A DNA stretch of 64,000 nt, from the NCBI GenBank assembly GCA_039619475.1, contig CM077115.1:507553352-507617351 (forward strand), written 5' to 3'. Below, piece by piece: positions 9,901 through 25,500 of the stretch; within the stretch, counting starts at the first letter, position 1, and each line of letters begins with the position of its first letter. Under the pieces are notes generated by a model, which saw only the letters and a list, made by a program, of their open reading frames with translations, was not told the DNA's origin and made no database searches. The position numbers were made by a program, and so were the translations under genes. The DNA comes from Icerya purchasi. Lineage: Eukaryota > Arthropoda > Insecta > Hemiptera > Monophlebidae.

Positions 9901-12900
9901 GTCTAAAGTAATCAGGAGAAACCGGTCGTTGGGCTACAATATTACTTTACGGCTTTACGTTTTTATGTGTATTATTATGTGATTTTACGTTGTTCACAAT
10001 TCAGTTTAATATTATATGTTGTGAACTTTATAATTTATGTAACGAAAATATAACACTACATAAATACATATGTGGTAATTTGCTTTGTTATTATTAATAT
10101 TGAAAACAGTTTACGGAAGAAAATTCTTTATAATGTTAATGTTTTATAATAAATAAATATATATATATATTCTTTTTTAAATTTAATTATACCCTTTCAG
10201 GGAGGTCAGTGCAGATATTTCTAGTATTCTTTTTTATTCTTATTGTGAAATTTTTTCACCTGCAAGTGAATAAAAAAAAAATCTTAAAAACCGAAAAAAT
10301 TACATAATGAGTTATCCTGTGTAGCGGGAAGCACGAATTAGGACAACATTTGTTTACAAACGAAGTTAAAGTCCCTTATTTTGATTATGTTAATATTCTT
10401 GATTAACTATTGTTTGTATTCTATTCTGGCGCTATACATTAGAAGTATTCCTTTGTGAAACTTTACATTTTTATCGCTCGTTTCAACTGATTTTAGCAAA
10501 TAAAGAAACCGATCAAGTCAAAACCAGTCATGCCACAGTTCGAAGACGACGATAAATTCTTCTCAAAGACCAAGTACAAGGGTGTTATGTACAAGAACGT
10601 TACCCTTCTAAGAAGAGAATATGTGTAAGTATTTTCTCATATTAATGTCAAAAAATGGCTAAAAACAATTTTGCACTGTCATCTTCAAAAAGTCTATGCG
10701 TACACGTCTGATTTGTTGGAAAATATTTTTCAAAAAAAAAAAAAAAAAAAAAGATTATGTTGTCTAAGGGTCAATTAGGTTTATGGTTTTTTTTTTTTTT
10801 TTTTTTTTTTATGGCCCAGCTCGCGCCTTTTGGCCATTAATCCTCGTTTCCAGTTATATTTCCATTTTCGTATCTTTTATATATTTATACAGACGCTTAC
10901 ATTCATACGAATATGGCTGTTCTACAATTTCTAACACTGTCAGTGGCAATGTATACCGACTCGTCAATAAACACCTAATGAGGCTCCTTCTTTCCTCTTC
11001 GTATTCTACACACTGCCATAATAGATACTCCAGACTTCCGATTTCTCCGCAGTTTTCGCAGGCCTCATCATTTAATATACCACATTGAAAAAGTTTATTC
11101 GGAGTCCGATAATGTCCCACTCTTAATCTACTTATACACGTTATATAATCTCTCTCTAAATCACAGTCAGAGAACCATGTTCGTCGGAAGTTGCCCCTAT
11201 TAATCATATAATATTTTTTTCCTTTCTGTATACTACTTTCTTTATAATTCGCATTCCATCTTTCGTACATCCTATTTTTTATTTCACACTGGCACCGGGC
11301 TGTTTATCGCGGTCATATTATTTGTTAATTGCGTACTACCCTAATTGGCCCATATCTATATTGTTCGCTTTCGAGTTTTGGTGTTATAGATACGCTTACT
11401 CGGGATCCCGTGGATCAAAAAAAGAAGACAAACGCTGAAGTACTACAGACGATGAGAAAGAAAAAGGAGCTGATTGACAGTGTCAAAAGAAGAAAAATGG
11501 AATATTTTGGTCATGTGATGACAGAATATATATATATTGATTTGGGAAGGTGGAAGGAAAAAGAAGAGTTGGACGAACAAGATTATCATCTTGGTTCAAG
11601 AACCTACAGACATGGACAGGTTGCAGTGTTAAAGAACTGTTCCACACAGCAAAGGATAGGGGTGCCTATAAAGAATTGATGAAGCTTGTGCCATTAGATG
11701 AACTTAAGATAGAGAACGGTCATGGCACTACTGAAAGAAGATATTGTTCGCTTGCTTCTCGATCAGATTTTCTTGTAACTTTATAAATTTTCCGAATTCT
11801 GTAATAAGTTACACGTAGAGTAATTGAAGCACAAAAAAAAATTCATACACCGCGTTATTATCTCTGTTTGTCAATTCGGCAATGCTGTTAAACGCATCTA
11901 GAATAATATAAAAGAGCGAGCAGAAATGTTATATATCGATAAATATGAACTGTGAAAAAATGTTATAGCGAAGTTTCATTTGTACGTTTAATTAATGTAG
12001 CGAATGTGGCGTCTATTGATAAACATTTATAATCATTTTTACACTTCAGGAAAAATGAAAATATTAGAAATATCATGCTTTCGTCATATTTAGATTTTTT
12101 GAGATATTCAAATATGTGCTGCTAACTAATCATGTAGCTGAGAAAATCCAAACACAGACGAAGAAATCTTATAAACACCGAGACCACATGATGATAAATT
12201 GTCTTGTATACCATTCGACAAATTTTTAATTTTTACGCATACAATGAACAGCGGTCGAATATTATTTTAAAAATTCTTTTCTTTTTGAATTTAAATATTA
12301 TTCTAACTGTGAATTGTCCTAAAAATTAAACGACGGGTAGAATTTAGGGATTTTTAAGAGAAAAGTAACATTAATCGTTAAATTATTAAACAAAAAAAAA
12401 AACGTTCAAGACGAGGGCGAATACGACGAGTTTTTATGTCGCGTCAACTTTTTACAATAATTTTGAGTTTATAGAGGCCGAGGTTAGGACCCGAACGAAG
12501 CGAGCGTCTCAGGAGCGACGGAGCCTCCCAAGTTTCTCCATAAAACAAATTCTTTCCGATGTTCCAACTAGTGTAGGAATTTTCAAATTCTGAATTTTTA
12601 GTTATTTGTAATTTTAAAATGTTCAAATACACAACATGGAAAAGAAAAAAAACGAAGACATGAAAATTTATTAATAAAGCGAAAAGTGCGTTACGTCGGA
12701 ATAAAACTGTAAGCAAAACGTGTGTAAACGATTATATATTATTTCAGATTTATAGCATTCGTACTGGTGTTACCGGTTTTGCAAACGTTTTTATTCAATA
12801 TAGCCATCGGCCGTAAGCCGAAGAATCTGCCTATAGCCGTAGTCAACGATGAAACCAACTATCAGACTTGTACACGTGATTGGTATCAAGGTTGCTTTCT

Positions 12901-15900
12901 CGACGCACCGCACAATGTTTCGATTAGTTGTCTTTATCTCGATTTCTTGAAGAACAGGACGTACAATCTGGTGAGTAGCCATTATCTGTTCCATTAGTGC
13001 ACCTGCTTGTTAAAGTCCAATGCTTTCGTGTTTTCTAATAAACTATTAAATTAAAATTCAGTCTCTTTCGTAAGATAAAAAGTGTCTTCAAGAATAAACT
13101 CTTGTGGTGGTGTAAGCACACTGGAATCTTCCCGTCTGGCATTTTTGCATTTAGCCCCGGTTACGGTACGACGTATTGCGTAGCTCACTTGCTAAGAGAT
13201 ATTTATAGGTGGTCCTTCATTAATAAGGAATTTCTGTTGTCCACCTTTGTGGATATCAACGAGGCTCTAGATAATGTTTCATTACCCATACTATTTGAGC
13301 AGCTTACTAATTTAGGCATTTCGTTCCGAATGTCTGTGTAAATGTACAAACTGTTTAGGGGTCGAACGTTGTCTTTCCTGAACCCCATATCCAACTTACG
13401 ATTATTAATCGTCTCTACAGTTTCTTATAGGGGTTTGGCTAAGGGTTCGGTTCTGAGTTCTGTTCTGTTATACTATTTCGGTGTTTAGCTATATGCTACT
13501 AACGCACGTATTATGCCTTATGCTATTCATTTTGTAGTCTATAATAGTAACAAAAATGTAAATGACTGTCTGGAGGAGAATCAGCACTCTGTTTCCGCAT
13601 GTAGTAAAGCCTTTGACAGACTAACCCCTTTGCTAGTAAATCGTCATCTGTGATATTTTCTACGAGACCTTACAACACTCAAGGAATCTCTGTCCAAATA
13701 ATTAATGAAACTAGGTCTACTTGGACGAAACACATACAACATCTGCATGATCCAACCTCTTCAGTATTATTAATCTACTTAAGTCTGTCCATCATTTTTC
13801 ATGGAGAGCGAATCCGATTGTTCTGGGACTACTTTTTATAACATTTTAATACGTTCCAGGTTTGACTATGGATCTATTTTTTTTTGTGGTTCGGCTGCGG
13901 TCTCCAATCTGGAAAGATTGGACACACTACGAAATATATGTTATGTTTGAGACTTATTACTGGTAACATTCGATCTTCCCTAATGACAGGTCTTCAAGCC
14001 GAGACAAACATCTCTTCTCTTTTGTTAAGAAGAAATATCTTAGCTGATAGGTTCTTAATTAAAATTTGTAATTATCAGTTCCCCCACTATTGACAGCTTT
14101 CTTGGAAATTAACAACTGGAGGTTTACCCATTTTAAAATGCCACTGTTGGCTACAAGAATTCGGCAATACTGTAATTATAGATCGATTCTAATCTCATCC
14201 TGTCATTCGATCTACCTTATGAATTGAACCTACTTTCTTTAGATATTGATACGGACACCTTCAGATTTGACAAGGGAATCTAACTAAACTTAGTAAATAT
14301 TGATTCTTATTGCAAAGAAATGGTTAGTAAACACTATCCTCTGGCTTTATTTGTATTTACACAGATGGTTTCCTAAGGTGCTATCAACAAATGGTCCGGT
14401 TGGTTCAACTGATATTTTTAACTCTAACTCGATACAAAAATTCAAGTTGCCCTCGGAAGCCTCAATATATACGGCGGAATTGTTTGCTATTGAAAAACCC
14501 CTCGATTTTATATTCCACAAGCTGATATCACTGGTAAAAAATACTTAATAATTACCGACAGTCTAAATGGCCCCTTATTGCCTTAAAGTTTAGTACCTTT
14601 AATTTCAGATGTCATACCCATTTATTTATGAGATCAAAATGAAGTGCCTTAGTATAACTTTAAAAGGCGGTGTGACGAAGTTTTGCTGGATACCGCGAGC
14701 CACTGTAGTATAAAATTAATTGAGTAGATTGCTGCTAAAGAAGCAGTCCTCGATGGCTTATCGTCCCCTTTCATTCCATCTTCATATACTGTAAAATTAA
14801 AAGAAATCATAACTTTACGTGGCTGGTGAACTATTTAACCAACCACGTTTTTCGTTCAACGATTATTTTTTGACAGGCTTTGCTTAGTTGCTTAGTTCGG
14901 GTGGTCCGTAGTACCACTCTATTCCTACAGGTATCGGGATATTCGGATACTTGCATGTAACTATGTCAACACCATTTGTCGCCTGCGTACGGGACATGCC
15001 GTAGTAGGTGTCAATTTTACTAACCACAAGTATGGTGTCTACTGTGATTCTCGCCAGTTTTTCAATATTGACGAGGGTATTAATCATTTATTACTTAATC
15101 GCAACAAATACGAGCATGCCAGAAGTCGTTTCTTCAACGTGTTAACCTTTCTGGGATGTTTCCCCCATATAATGTTTCTTACCTATTATCTTATACCGAT
15201 GCTGTTGTATAGTGGTTTCGTTCAAATTTATTATTAATAACGGCATTACTAGTTAGTAATGAAAGACTGGTTTTCAAGGTTCTTAACTGGCTTCTTCAAA
15301 AGTCGTGCTGCTACCTTACTAGTTACTCGGCCCCAAACCCATATCCTCAAATTTCTGCTGTCCAGCAGTTGCACTCCAATGCCTACTGCCCTTGGGATGT
15401 GATATGGTCAATGTTAATTTTCTATTCTGTCTCTTTCGGCATTCGTGGGCTATGTCACATCATTGTGGCCGTGTGTGTTCGAACTATATTGCGAAGGTTC
15501 AACTATTGTTCTATTGCTTTGTTGACTACTGCACTTAGGACGTGATATGATCAGTGTTATTTCCTATTCTTTCTTTTTCGACGTACGTGGATGATGTTAC
15601 ATCACTGCGGTTATGTTTGCTCGAACTTTATTGTTTAATACCCTTTGGTTTTATTCCATGACGTTTTACGATGTACTTTGCCGATTCAATTTGCTTGTAT
15701 ACATATATACACACTATCCTGCTATGTCTGGTTTATTCGTAGAAACTATTAGTGGCCAGATGGTTTCGCGCCAGGCCAAAAAAAATGGCAAATTTGATCA
15801 ATATGTAAACGAACAAAGAGATTTAAATTATTTTTTTATGCCGATTTTAAAAAATCTCCCGGACCGGTTCCTATTGCATAAATTAAAATACTAGTTTGAC

Positions 15901-16480
15901 TTTTTCAATTTGCTATTTCAGATTTTTAAAAGTAGCTTGTTAGATTTGGTTGAGCATGTCTCGCGACTAACTAATTAGTTTCGAGTTTCATCTACTGTTT
16001 ATATTTACAAAGGACGTGAAAAAAAATATCCATTTACGCTGCTGGCATTAAGCTGTATCATTATCTGAATGTTATCGGATGATGGTTTAAATTTAATTCT
16101 TCACTAGAGAACTACGATGATGGAATAAGCTTCAGTAGTAATGAATATAGTTTTATTTCGTTTAAGAAAGCACGTTTTCCCAGAGTATAGTAAAGCGAGC
16201 AGACCCATCCTTGATGTAAGGTATCGTGTATTGCGTAATTACGCTTTTAATACTAAGCACAACCACACACTAATGAGAAGTGGGGCCACAGTTCGTTCTC
16301 TGAGCCTCTTTTACATTCTCAGATTTATTCGATTTCAGATTTTAGGTGTACGTACAGCGTGGAAACGACTTACAAACCTTGCATCTATGAGCTTTCTAGT
16401 ATTTCTTGTACGTCAGTCGTCACAGTAAAAACAAATTATCTAGGCGAATTCTTGTAATTCCAGAAAATTTCACATCACGC

Positions 16481-16520
<40 letters not shown>

Positions 16521-19500
16521 GTTCTACGTAATTTGCGTGGGGCTTAAATAAAAATGCGACCTGAATGAATGCAGGCTTACTTTATTACGCGGGAAAGTGT
16601 GTAGCCAGGGCTATTTCAAATGAATTTCTTTCAGCGAACGAAAGAAAAAAGTGACCAACGAGCGAAATGGGGAACGAAATAGCGATACGCGAGAAACCGT
16701 GTTAAAAAGGCAAGAAAACCAAAACGAGCGAGAACAGTCATAAGCGAGCGAACCAAAACTTAAACAAATTTAATGGAAAGTGAACAAAAACGAGAAATCG
16801 CATCGAGGTATGAAAAGTTAACGATCAGTAGCAACTTCTCGATAGCACTTTCCTACGGAATCTATAAATATTAGTAATAGCATACAATACAAACATTTAC
16901 ATGCTTATGTTCGTCTAACATATATATATATAATGTGTTTGTGGGTGTTTTTGTATTTTGTTTATATTTTAATATTCAATTCTAATCTAGGTAGAATACA
17001 ATAATAATGCAGTGGCGTTAGACGATGTAAGGAAGAATAAAGTTTGGGGAATATTACATTTTTCTGAAAATTATACAGCCGCTTTAGCTAACAGAATAGG
17101 GAAATTTCGTGGAGCCAACTCAGAAGACGTTGAATACGGCAACGTAGAAAGTTGGATCGATTTATCTAGTAAGCTATTTCTTTTACTTTTGTAATAATAA
17201 AAGTTGATCGTTGCATGTAAATCGAAATCACACAAAATACAGAAGGAATTAGTAAATAGTAACTTTAAAGTATTTAATCAACTAACTATCGAAGAAATAA
17301 ACAATAAAAAGAATTATACTCTGTTATAGTAAGGAGTTTAAGTTAATATCATTTACATATGCGTTTTATCGTTATTTTTGTATTAAGGTTATTAAAATTG
17401 TATAAATCAACGTATTTAAATGAAAATTATACAACAAATATTCACATATTGCACGAAAAACAACACTAAACTTGCTTAATTATTGGCAGCGACTGACTAG
17501 AAAACACCGGCGAATTCACAAGAAACTATAAAAAGGACGGTATGGCGCGCAAAAAAACACATAAAATTACGATACGGCGAATAGAATTTTGACAACGGAT
17601 TTAGAATATCGCCGTACAATTAGCCGCCGGGCGCCTGACACTAACGGAATTTATGAAATTTTCCCTCGACTGAATATTTCTCGGCATAACTTTAAGTGAC
17701 GCACACTCGCCCCGGGGACTCGTGTGGTTACCTCCGCTATCGGCCGCTACCAACAAGACACACGCACACAATCTCCACACCGACACACCTGTCCGTTTGA
17801 CCGCGCACGGAAATTTTGGTTTTAGCCGGTAAGCATCCTCGATACGAAAGGACTCCGCAACAACGGACAAATTAAAACGTTGTCCGATAGATCACGAATC
17901 AATGAAATACTAAAAAATATCTTCATAATTCGAGCACCGTCACAGGTACCGAATCCGTCTCGATATGTACGTATATAATGAGATTATTTCTAAATTAAAA
18001 ATTACTTGCCCTGCGTTAATGACGACAGTAGACATACTCCTTCAAAAGTAATATTTTATAAGAAAATTCCGGTAAAACATACAGTTGATATACATAATTG
18101 TAGACGTTAATATCGATCGAATACGAGTCTGGTCTTATGATTCCGTACACACGTTGTACAGATATTATGTATCAATCATCTTTATAATCTTTAAAACTTC
18201 CATTTGTTCGTTCTGAGTACGATACCGGCTTCCACATTTATTTTAGAATACAAAACGGTACACCTAAATTAATGTTGGTCTTTGTTTTTTGCTTATTTCA
18301 GATCAGTACATCGGAAATATGGTTCGACACGATATTGTACTGAGTTTATTAGCGTTTTTACAGCAGGCCTTATTGGACTGCAATGTTAATCCGAAAGTCG
18401 GTATGGTTCCTATACATGTGAGTTTTGTCATATCATATGAAGTAAAATGTTTCTTTTTAGCGACGACTCGTTAAAAAACTTTTAATCTTACCATTGCAAT
18501 TATTCTAAAACTATATATTAAATCTGTACAAATATTTACGCGTGTGCAGTTTATCATGTGAAAATGTGTTATGTAAGTTTATGCTATTCATCGCTTTCAT
18601 GAAATGATTAATTATTTTTGGTGTAACACACCATGTTAAATTTTAGTTTGAGAAACCGATATTTGGATCAATGGACGAAAATTTTATCAGTTACGCTTCT
18701 ACCGCTATTTTAGTTTTGTAAGTAATATTTATTATATTTACTAATCGTTTTTTTTTTGTTTTTTTTTTTTTATTGAAATAATTGTTATATTTTTTTAGTT
18801 TTTCCTGTATATAAGTGAAACAGTGTTTCACACATATACCCCCCCCCCCCACAAAAAAAACCCCCACAAAAAACACTGTGGTATATTTTATAATTTTCCA
18901 CTTTTTTTTTTTCTATCCCACTCTCCTACCCGGCGTCCGCGCCGCATGCTGCGTCTATGTGTGTAATTGTGTATGCTAATTGTTATTGTGAAATGATAAA
19001 AAAAATTGATTTTTAACAAGAAAAAAAATTCAAGTATAACGTTAAAAATTGTAAAATAAATAGTTTTTTTTTCAAAAAAAAAAAAATACGGACTTCTAAG
19101 TTTATTATAAAAATTTAATAAAAACGCACTAAGAGGTAAAAAATAATTATTCGATAAAAAATATATATCAGAGTGATATAACTTAAGATGATATTATCGT
19201 AATTCTTATACAACATTAATTTTTTGGTATGGGCATCAAATTTATATTAAAATAATAATTAAAGAACTGCATTAAATGTTTATTACATCGTTCCTAGATG
19301 TTTTAATATGAATTTGATGCCCACTCCAAAAATTTAGTATTGTATAAAACGATAATATCATCTTAAGTTATATCACTCTGATATATATTTTTTATCGAAT
19401 AATTATTTTTTACTTTTTTTATTGCACTTTTATTAAATGTTTATAATAAATCTTGAAGTCGGTATTTATTTTTTATAAAAAAAACATTTTATTAAATTTA

Positions 19501-22500
19501 TAAATAAAAAAAAAAAATAAAAACCCAATAAAAAGTTGTTTTTACAAGTTCCTTTATTCTTGAACGTTTCGGGGGAAAAAAGAAAAATGTTTGATATCGA
19601 ATCTTATAACAAGGTAATCATCAAGATAGAAATTCTGAAGAATACTTTGCTTTTGTATATGAAAATAATAGCAATGTATTTTATTTATTTATTTATTTTT
19701 TTTGGGCGCGTCAAAATAAGGGTAGACTGAAATACGCATATTCAAACCATTTTTATAACCATGAAGTAGGACCAGGAGCGTCGTGTCTTATCTTCAATAC
19801 TTTTCACTGTGTACGATATGGGAAGCGTGTAGTATCAATGACTGGAAAAAATCTCTAGTCTAAGGTTCAAATCTTTGCAGAAGAATCAGCATTACGGACC
19901 ACAAAAAGCGAATGAACAAAAAAACTTGAAAGACATCAGCAATCGGTGCAACTCCTTCTTTCCATAAACAAAGCCGAGTGTAATCAATAATGATTAATAA
20001 TTGTGGGAATCGAATACCGCTAAAAGAAAAAAGAGCAAATCTGCGACTATGATAAGCGGCATTGAGTAGCGTTTCTTTAGGTTCAGAGCCGATCAGTGTT
20101 TTGGCAAACGAGCGCGAAGACCTGATCACCCGGTCGACCATGATGTGTGTCCAATGTCCTGCTGTGAATATGGTCATCGTGCTTAATAAGATCATGTTAA
20201 ATATCGTTTTTGCATAATGGAATCTCGACTGGCTTTTTTAAAATATATGTCTGAAGCCTACGACGGAACCATGGTGGCCTCCGGATGGAAATGGAAAAGA
20301 ATATAATGATTCGCTTCCTACTTTTACTGTTCCTTTATCTGACTGTTCAATCTACTCTTTCTGATGGTCTCCATGGATCTTTTTGTTTCCTTTACTTCGT
20401 CGTTCTTTTTATCGCCTCCATTATTCGTCTGCGTTACAGTTCGTTTTTCGTTAGTTTCCTCTCCGTATTATCCGCTCCGCTCAAACGATGTGTTTGCGAT
20501 GCTAATCATGTGTTTATTAAGTGTTCATCGCTTTCCGTTGAGCGTTCTATATTATATTCCAGTTTACTGAGACTTGATCTTCCTACTCCACACTGCGCCA
20601 TACTGTCTTTTCCTTCTCCACATATTATTTTTATTATTTGTCACTTCCTACTAATAATACCTGATCGTATTAAGAGATAACCGAGTCCTTCCATTTTTAA
20701 TTATTTCTAAGTAAAGGTTCCTTGATTGACGAGCCACGAAAAAAATAAAAAAATAAAGAAGGGTAAACTTCCTGGTTAACTGCTCGTTCTATTCTGATAT
20801 AAAATATCCATCGGTCTTTTACATTCTCCGGCAATGTGCATTTCGATAGTTCACGTTATGGCCAGATAAGATCATTGACCAATATATCCTTCCAAACACT
20901 TTGCTCGTTCGGAACAGATTTGTGGCATTCATTAAGCCTTCGGGTCCATGTACCGCTATAGCCTAGGTAGGAAATAAAACAAAAAAAATAATATATATAC
21001 ACACATATATATGTGTGTATATTTAAATCTTTAATACAACAAAAAAAGTGCAATGAAAAAAGAAAACGTTGAAGTTAATCTGTACGCAGTGCTACAACTA
21101 AAATGGTACACTGTCACAGGAAAACTCTACCATTTTCCAAAACATCAGAAATTGATTAAATTTTAATGTTCCAATATTCTTGGTAAATGATAACAGGTTC
21201 CTTACAGTTTTACGGACAACAAGATACCCCCCACCAAAAAAAAAAAAAAAACAGTTCGCGAGAAAACTGTTATAGAATAGAAGGCTGCTGTTGATAATGC
21301 TGGAAAGGAGCATAGGACAAGATTGAAGAGGGGAAATTGAACTCGAAGAGAGAATGACACGGGACACACGGTGACGGTATTATGCGTTACTATCGACTGG
21401 CAAATCTTTTATCCCCTTTTCACACCAAATCACTCACATCACATCAAATTAAATTTTCACTAATCAATTTTTTTGAAAATTGGATCAGTTAATTTGATCA
21501 ATTGGCTGCATTCATATTTTTCTTTTTTTCTAATCACGTGGGATATTTTAAAATTATTTAAAATTGTTAGCAAGTTATCGTGGCGTAGTTGGTTAAGCAA
21601 TGGCGTTTCGTTCGGGTAGAACCTAGTTCGAAATCCACCGCCGCATATTGAAACTGACAAAAATTTCACTTTCGTCGGGTTAATGTCTCTATAGTTAACG
21701 CGCAAAAAGAAGAAAAAAAAAATTATCAGAGGGTTGAAAAAAGAAGAAACGTCAAATCGGCAGATATACTAATGCAATTAATGAAAAATGAGAATGATGA
21801 AAAGAATTTTTGTAATTTTCCTCGACAATGAGTCACAGTTGAAAAATTTGTTAAATATCGTTTAAAATAAAATATAACCAAAATCAATACAAAAATTCAT
21901 TCACTATTCTTCCGTACGCGTTATTCATGTGGTTTTTATTTCCGTCTCGCATAATTCATTATAGTTCCCTGCTGCTAGGGATATTAATCTACATCGTTAT
22001 TCATTTTAGTCTATGAAAATTTTAACGAAGAACGTAAACAATAAAAATTTTTCGTTGAAAAACAACTATAAATTCGATCAATTCGATATAAATATTGATA
22101 TCGGATTTAGTTTGATTATGAATATTAAATAATTCGGATAACAGATTAAATTTGTTTGGTTACATAATCCGAAAAAAAAAGAATCAGATATAACAAATCA
22201 TGCAACGTTTTAATCTCCGGCCGTTAGTATTAGTTTCATCATAAAATTGTTTTCTTCAATTTAAATTCCCATAAGTTCATCGACTAATGAACAGATAAAA
22301 GTTAAATATCTAACAAACTAGCGAAATGGAAAGATTTTTTCTTGACTTTAAAAGCAAACATCCGCTTCTTGGTTGTTGCACATATTGTAGACTTTGGGAA
22401 CTTCGATAAAACCTATCAGTTATTTTATTAATTTACAAATCTTCGCAGCTAAGGCAAGATTCTGCAGAACAATGGACGAGGAAGAAGCATCAGACAAAAT

Positions 22501-25500
22501 ATCAATTTCAAACAACTGCAGTAGTATGAACGACATTACATTCGTTGCACTTTTCCCATTAAATTAAACACCATTTTTAATTCTGAATGAAAAACGTGAA
22601 AAATCTCGGATTTAGTATGATAACTTCACGTTCTATCTTATCGTCAACGGTGAACAAAATTTTCTATTAAACAACTTTTAAAAATTATTTTTCAGATGCT
22701 GTTTCTTCTTTCCAACGATTTTGACAGCTGGCTTGATATTAACCGAAAAACTCGGCGGAATCATTGAACGTATGATGGTGTCTGGTGAGTATTTTCGATA
22801 TTTCATTTGATCGCAGTAAATCTGTGAAAAATCATAAATTGCTCTCGGATAGTAGTGGTTTTTGGCTGTAATTTTACTAGACGCAAGAACGTATATAAAG
22901 TTACAAGAAAATTTTAATAAAAACGGCTCTGCCTTCTTGGGGAGTTTTTAAAAGCTGAATATCATTAATAGGATATATCCGAAATTATTCAATAAGTGCT
23001 ATTTCTAACTTGAATAACGTTGTCATTATTTGTGGTGACTTCAATCGCCATCATTTCTTGGGGGGAATCACCAGCGGATGTGGTAAGGAGTTGGAATTAA
23101 TTTTAGATAACACAGAATGCGTATTAGCAATAACACGGTAGCCACTCAAGTACAATTTTTAAACTCCCGGTTTTCCTGGTCCAAATCCCCCCAAATTTCC
23201 CAATTATTAGAATTGAATAAGAAGAAAAGTAGAATTTGTTTTGATCCCTTTTTTGATAATATTTGACCGCCGTAGCATACTTTTTATACGAATAAAACAG
23301 AACTTTGTAATTTTAAAGTACATTAAAAGGTGCATTCATTGCAATAACACACATCATTGACAGGTTCATGAATCGGAAACTGTATCATTCTTGAATAAAC
23401 TAGAAAATTTTGTTATCAAAAATGTCCGATATGTATTGGAGGGTAAAATGCATTCTGCGATGAAGACAACTTCCGATCGCGGGTGCTTAATCTAGCACAG
23501 TTATTTGGTATTACGAATTAAATTTGCTTCACGAACTATTCCTGAGGAAAAAATTGCGCCTATTAAATTTAACACTGAAATTTACCGAGTTGTTTTTACG
23601 CGTCATACTACGGTATCAACAATGTGCGCTCTTCTGTAATGCATCGCGTAAAGAGGTTTCCTCGTATTCGGATTATAGATGAAAAACAAGATGATGGCAA
23701 CGGTTACAGGGTTGACGATACTTACACGAAAAATAGGATCGGTAATTTAATTTCTATACTATAATCATTATAACTTCACAATCCCCGACGCCCTGTCAAG
23801 TGTATTTGCTTTACTTTTACTATAATCATTAAAAACTGTATAATAAATTTCGAAATGTCAAAACGCAACCATACATAAATTTTCTCAATAATTTAAATAC
23901 TCTGTTTAGTGATACGACATTTATTTATAATATAGGAATCACGGTGATGGAAATGACGGCTGCGATAATTGTGATTCAAATGGTGGTGCACGTTTTGCAA
24001 ACAACTCTGGTTATGATTGTGATGTACTGCGTTTTCGATAACCCGATGATAGGAGACCTAGCAACGCTAATCGCGCTGTTAATATTAATCGGATTCAGCG
24101 GAACGTTTTTCGGTACGAATAAATTTCGTAAACTATCGAAATAGAAAATGCAAACAAAAAAGGCTGCAAATGTAAATTCGTAAATCATTCGGTTCATAGC
24201 GAATAAGACTTTGTGACTTTACTCGACTAGCAGCGCGACTGCAGTTAGTTGTGCTATTTCTTTAAGTTGCGTGTACATGTATAACTTTTTCTGTTTCTCT
24301 TTTTTCTTTTTTTTCTACTAGTAAAAATTGGTTCTCTGAAAACGTCTTGATGTCGAATACATTGACATAGAAAAATCGCAAGAAAAAAAGAGAGAAAACG
24401 CGCGGCCCTCGAATGCCATTTTAAATAATACTCGTAGTAGCGGTAGTGGGCAAAATGATAATTTTCGGAATGTATAAACGATAAAAGTAGCACAACAGTA
24501 CCGCTTTACGACTCTTTTGTTTTCAACATCCGTTACCTTTGTTGATTATAGTTTATTTTTAAACTAGCGTTTATATAATTATTCGAGCGTATGCGGGAAA
24601 AAAATTAATAGAAAATAATATAATTTGTTATCGCGAAAAAAAAAGAAAAGACTTACAGGAATATTTGGTCAATATTAGGATAAGCAATTTCTCAGATGAT
24701 ATTAATTAAACGAAACGTTTCTGTAAGTCGAATAAGTACTGAAAAAATGTTATTATTTTTTAAAGGATTTATGTTAGCTGTAGTAAATTCGGAAATCACG
24801 ATGACTGCCTACTTAGGAATTTGCAGCAACATATTTTTATGTTTCACTTGCGGTATGTATCATAACCCTGATTACAATTTTTTGATTTTTTAATATTATT
24901 TTTAATATTATTCGTACTAAAAGCCTAAATAAAACGAAGGATTTTACTGTCTCGCAATATTTCGTTTATTTCTGTATTAAAAAGAAAGCAACGAGCGAGT
25001 TGACTTGTCGTCCAAGTCGGCTCTGTTTGCAGCAATGTCGCTTGCAGCGCCACCAATCTGCACAATGAACGTTTATTTCCGTGACCGTCTGAGTGGATCC
25101 AGTCAGTGGCAAAAGGAACCATCCTTTATAAAAAGCATAAAATTTACAGCCGATCCCCATGGTTTGCTTACCTTACGCGTCGGGAATATGCTGTGCTAAA
25201 TCGGTTGCGAGTTGGGCATACGGCGGTCTCACACAACTATATATACTTGAAGGTACCCTTCTCCTACTCACGAGCCCTTTCTGTTCCGGCTATTCTTATC
25301 GTTCAATGCAACACCTGTTACCACAATGCGCAGCGTTCGCCCGCTCCGCTTTGGCCGCTGTTCCACTTTCGACTATACTGTCAAATGATCCAACGCGCAT
25401 ACAAGTAGTGCCACTCATTTTTCTTAGAACCAACAGCTTAATAAGTAAATTATGAAATAGCCTTTTCGCCATGGCCAGTGTGCTGTAATGACCACTACAG

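Larger units (their letters stand above)
18718..22695 (+). other. large ABC intron with palindromic MITE and SINE head
   Basis: Apart from the elements listed separately, I see no exon. C-, A- and T-runs lie at 18840-18870. The open stretches at 19860-20195 (-) and 20285-20680 (+) show no recognisable protein. GC content between 19790 and 20300 is higher than around it, suggesting an old unidentified repeat. Confidence 0.5.

Noticed and set aside
17601..17870. 89-codon open stretch on the - strand as a possible gene.
   Set aside because: No recognisable domain; the low stop frequency follows from local GC richness. Kept only as a composition finding.
20285..20680. 131-codon open stretch with a hydrophobic, signal-peptide-like start.
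   Set aside because: No family resemblance, no splice context, and it lies in a large intron full of old repeats. It looks like a chance frame in T-rich DNA.
21578..21650. Possible tRNA gene.
   Set aside because: A and B boxes are present but acceptor and anticodon stems do not pair; treated as a SINE head or pseudogene.
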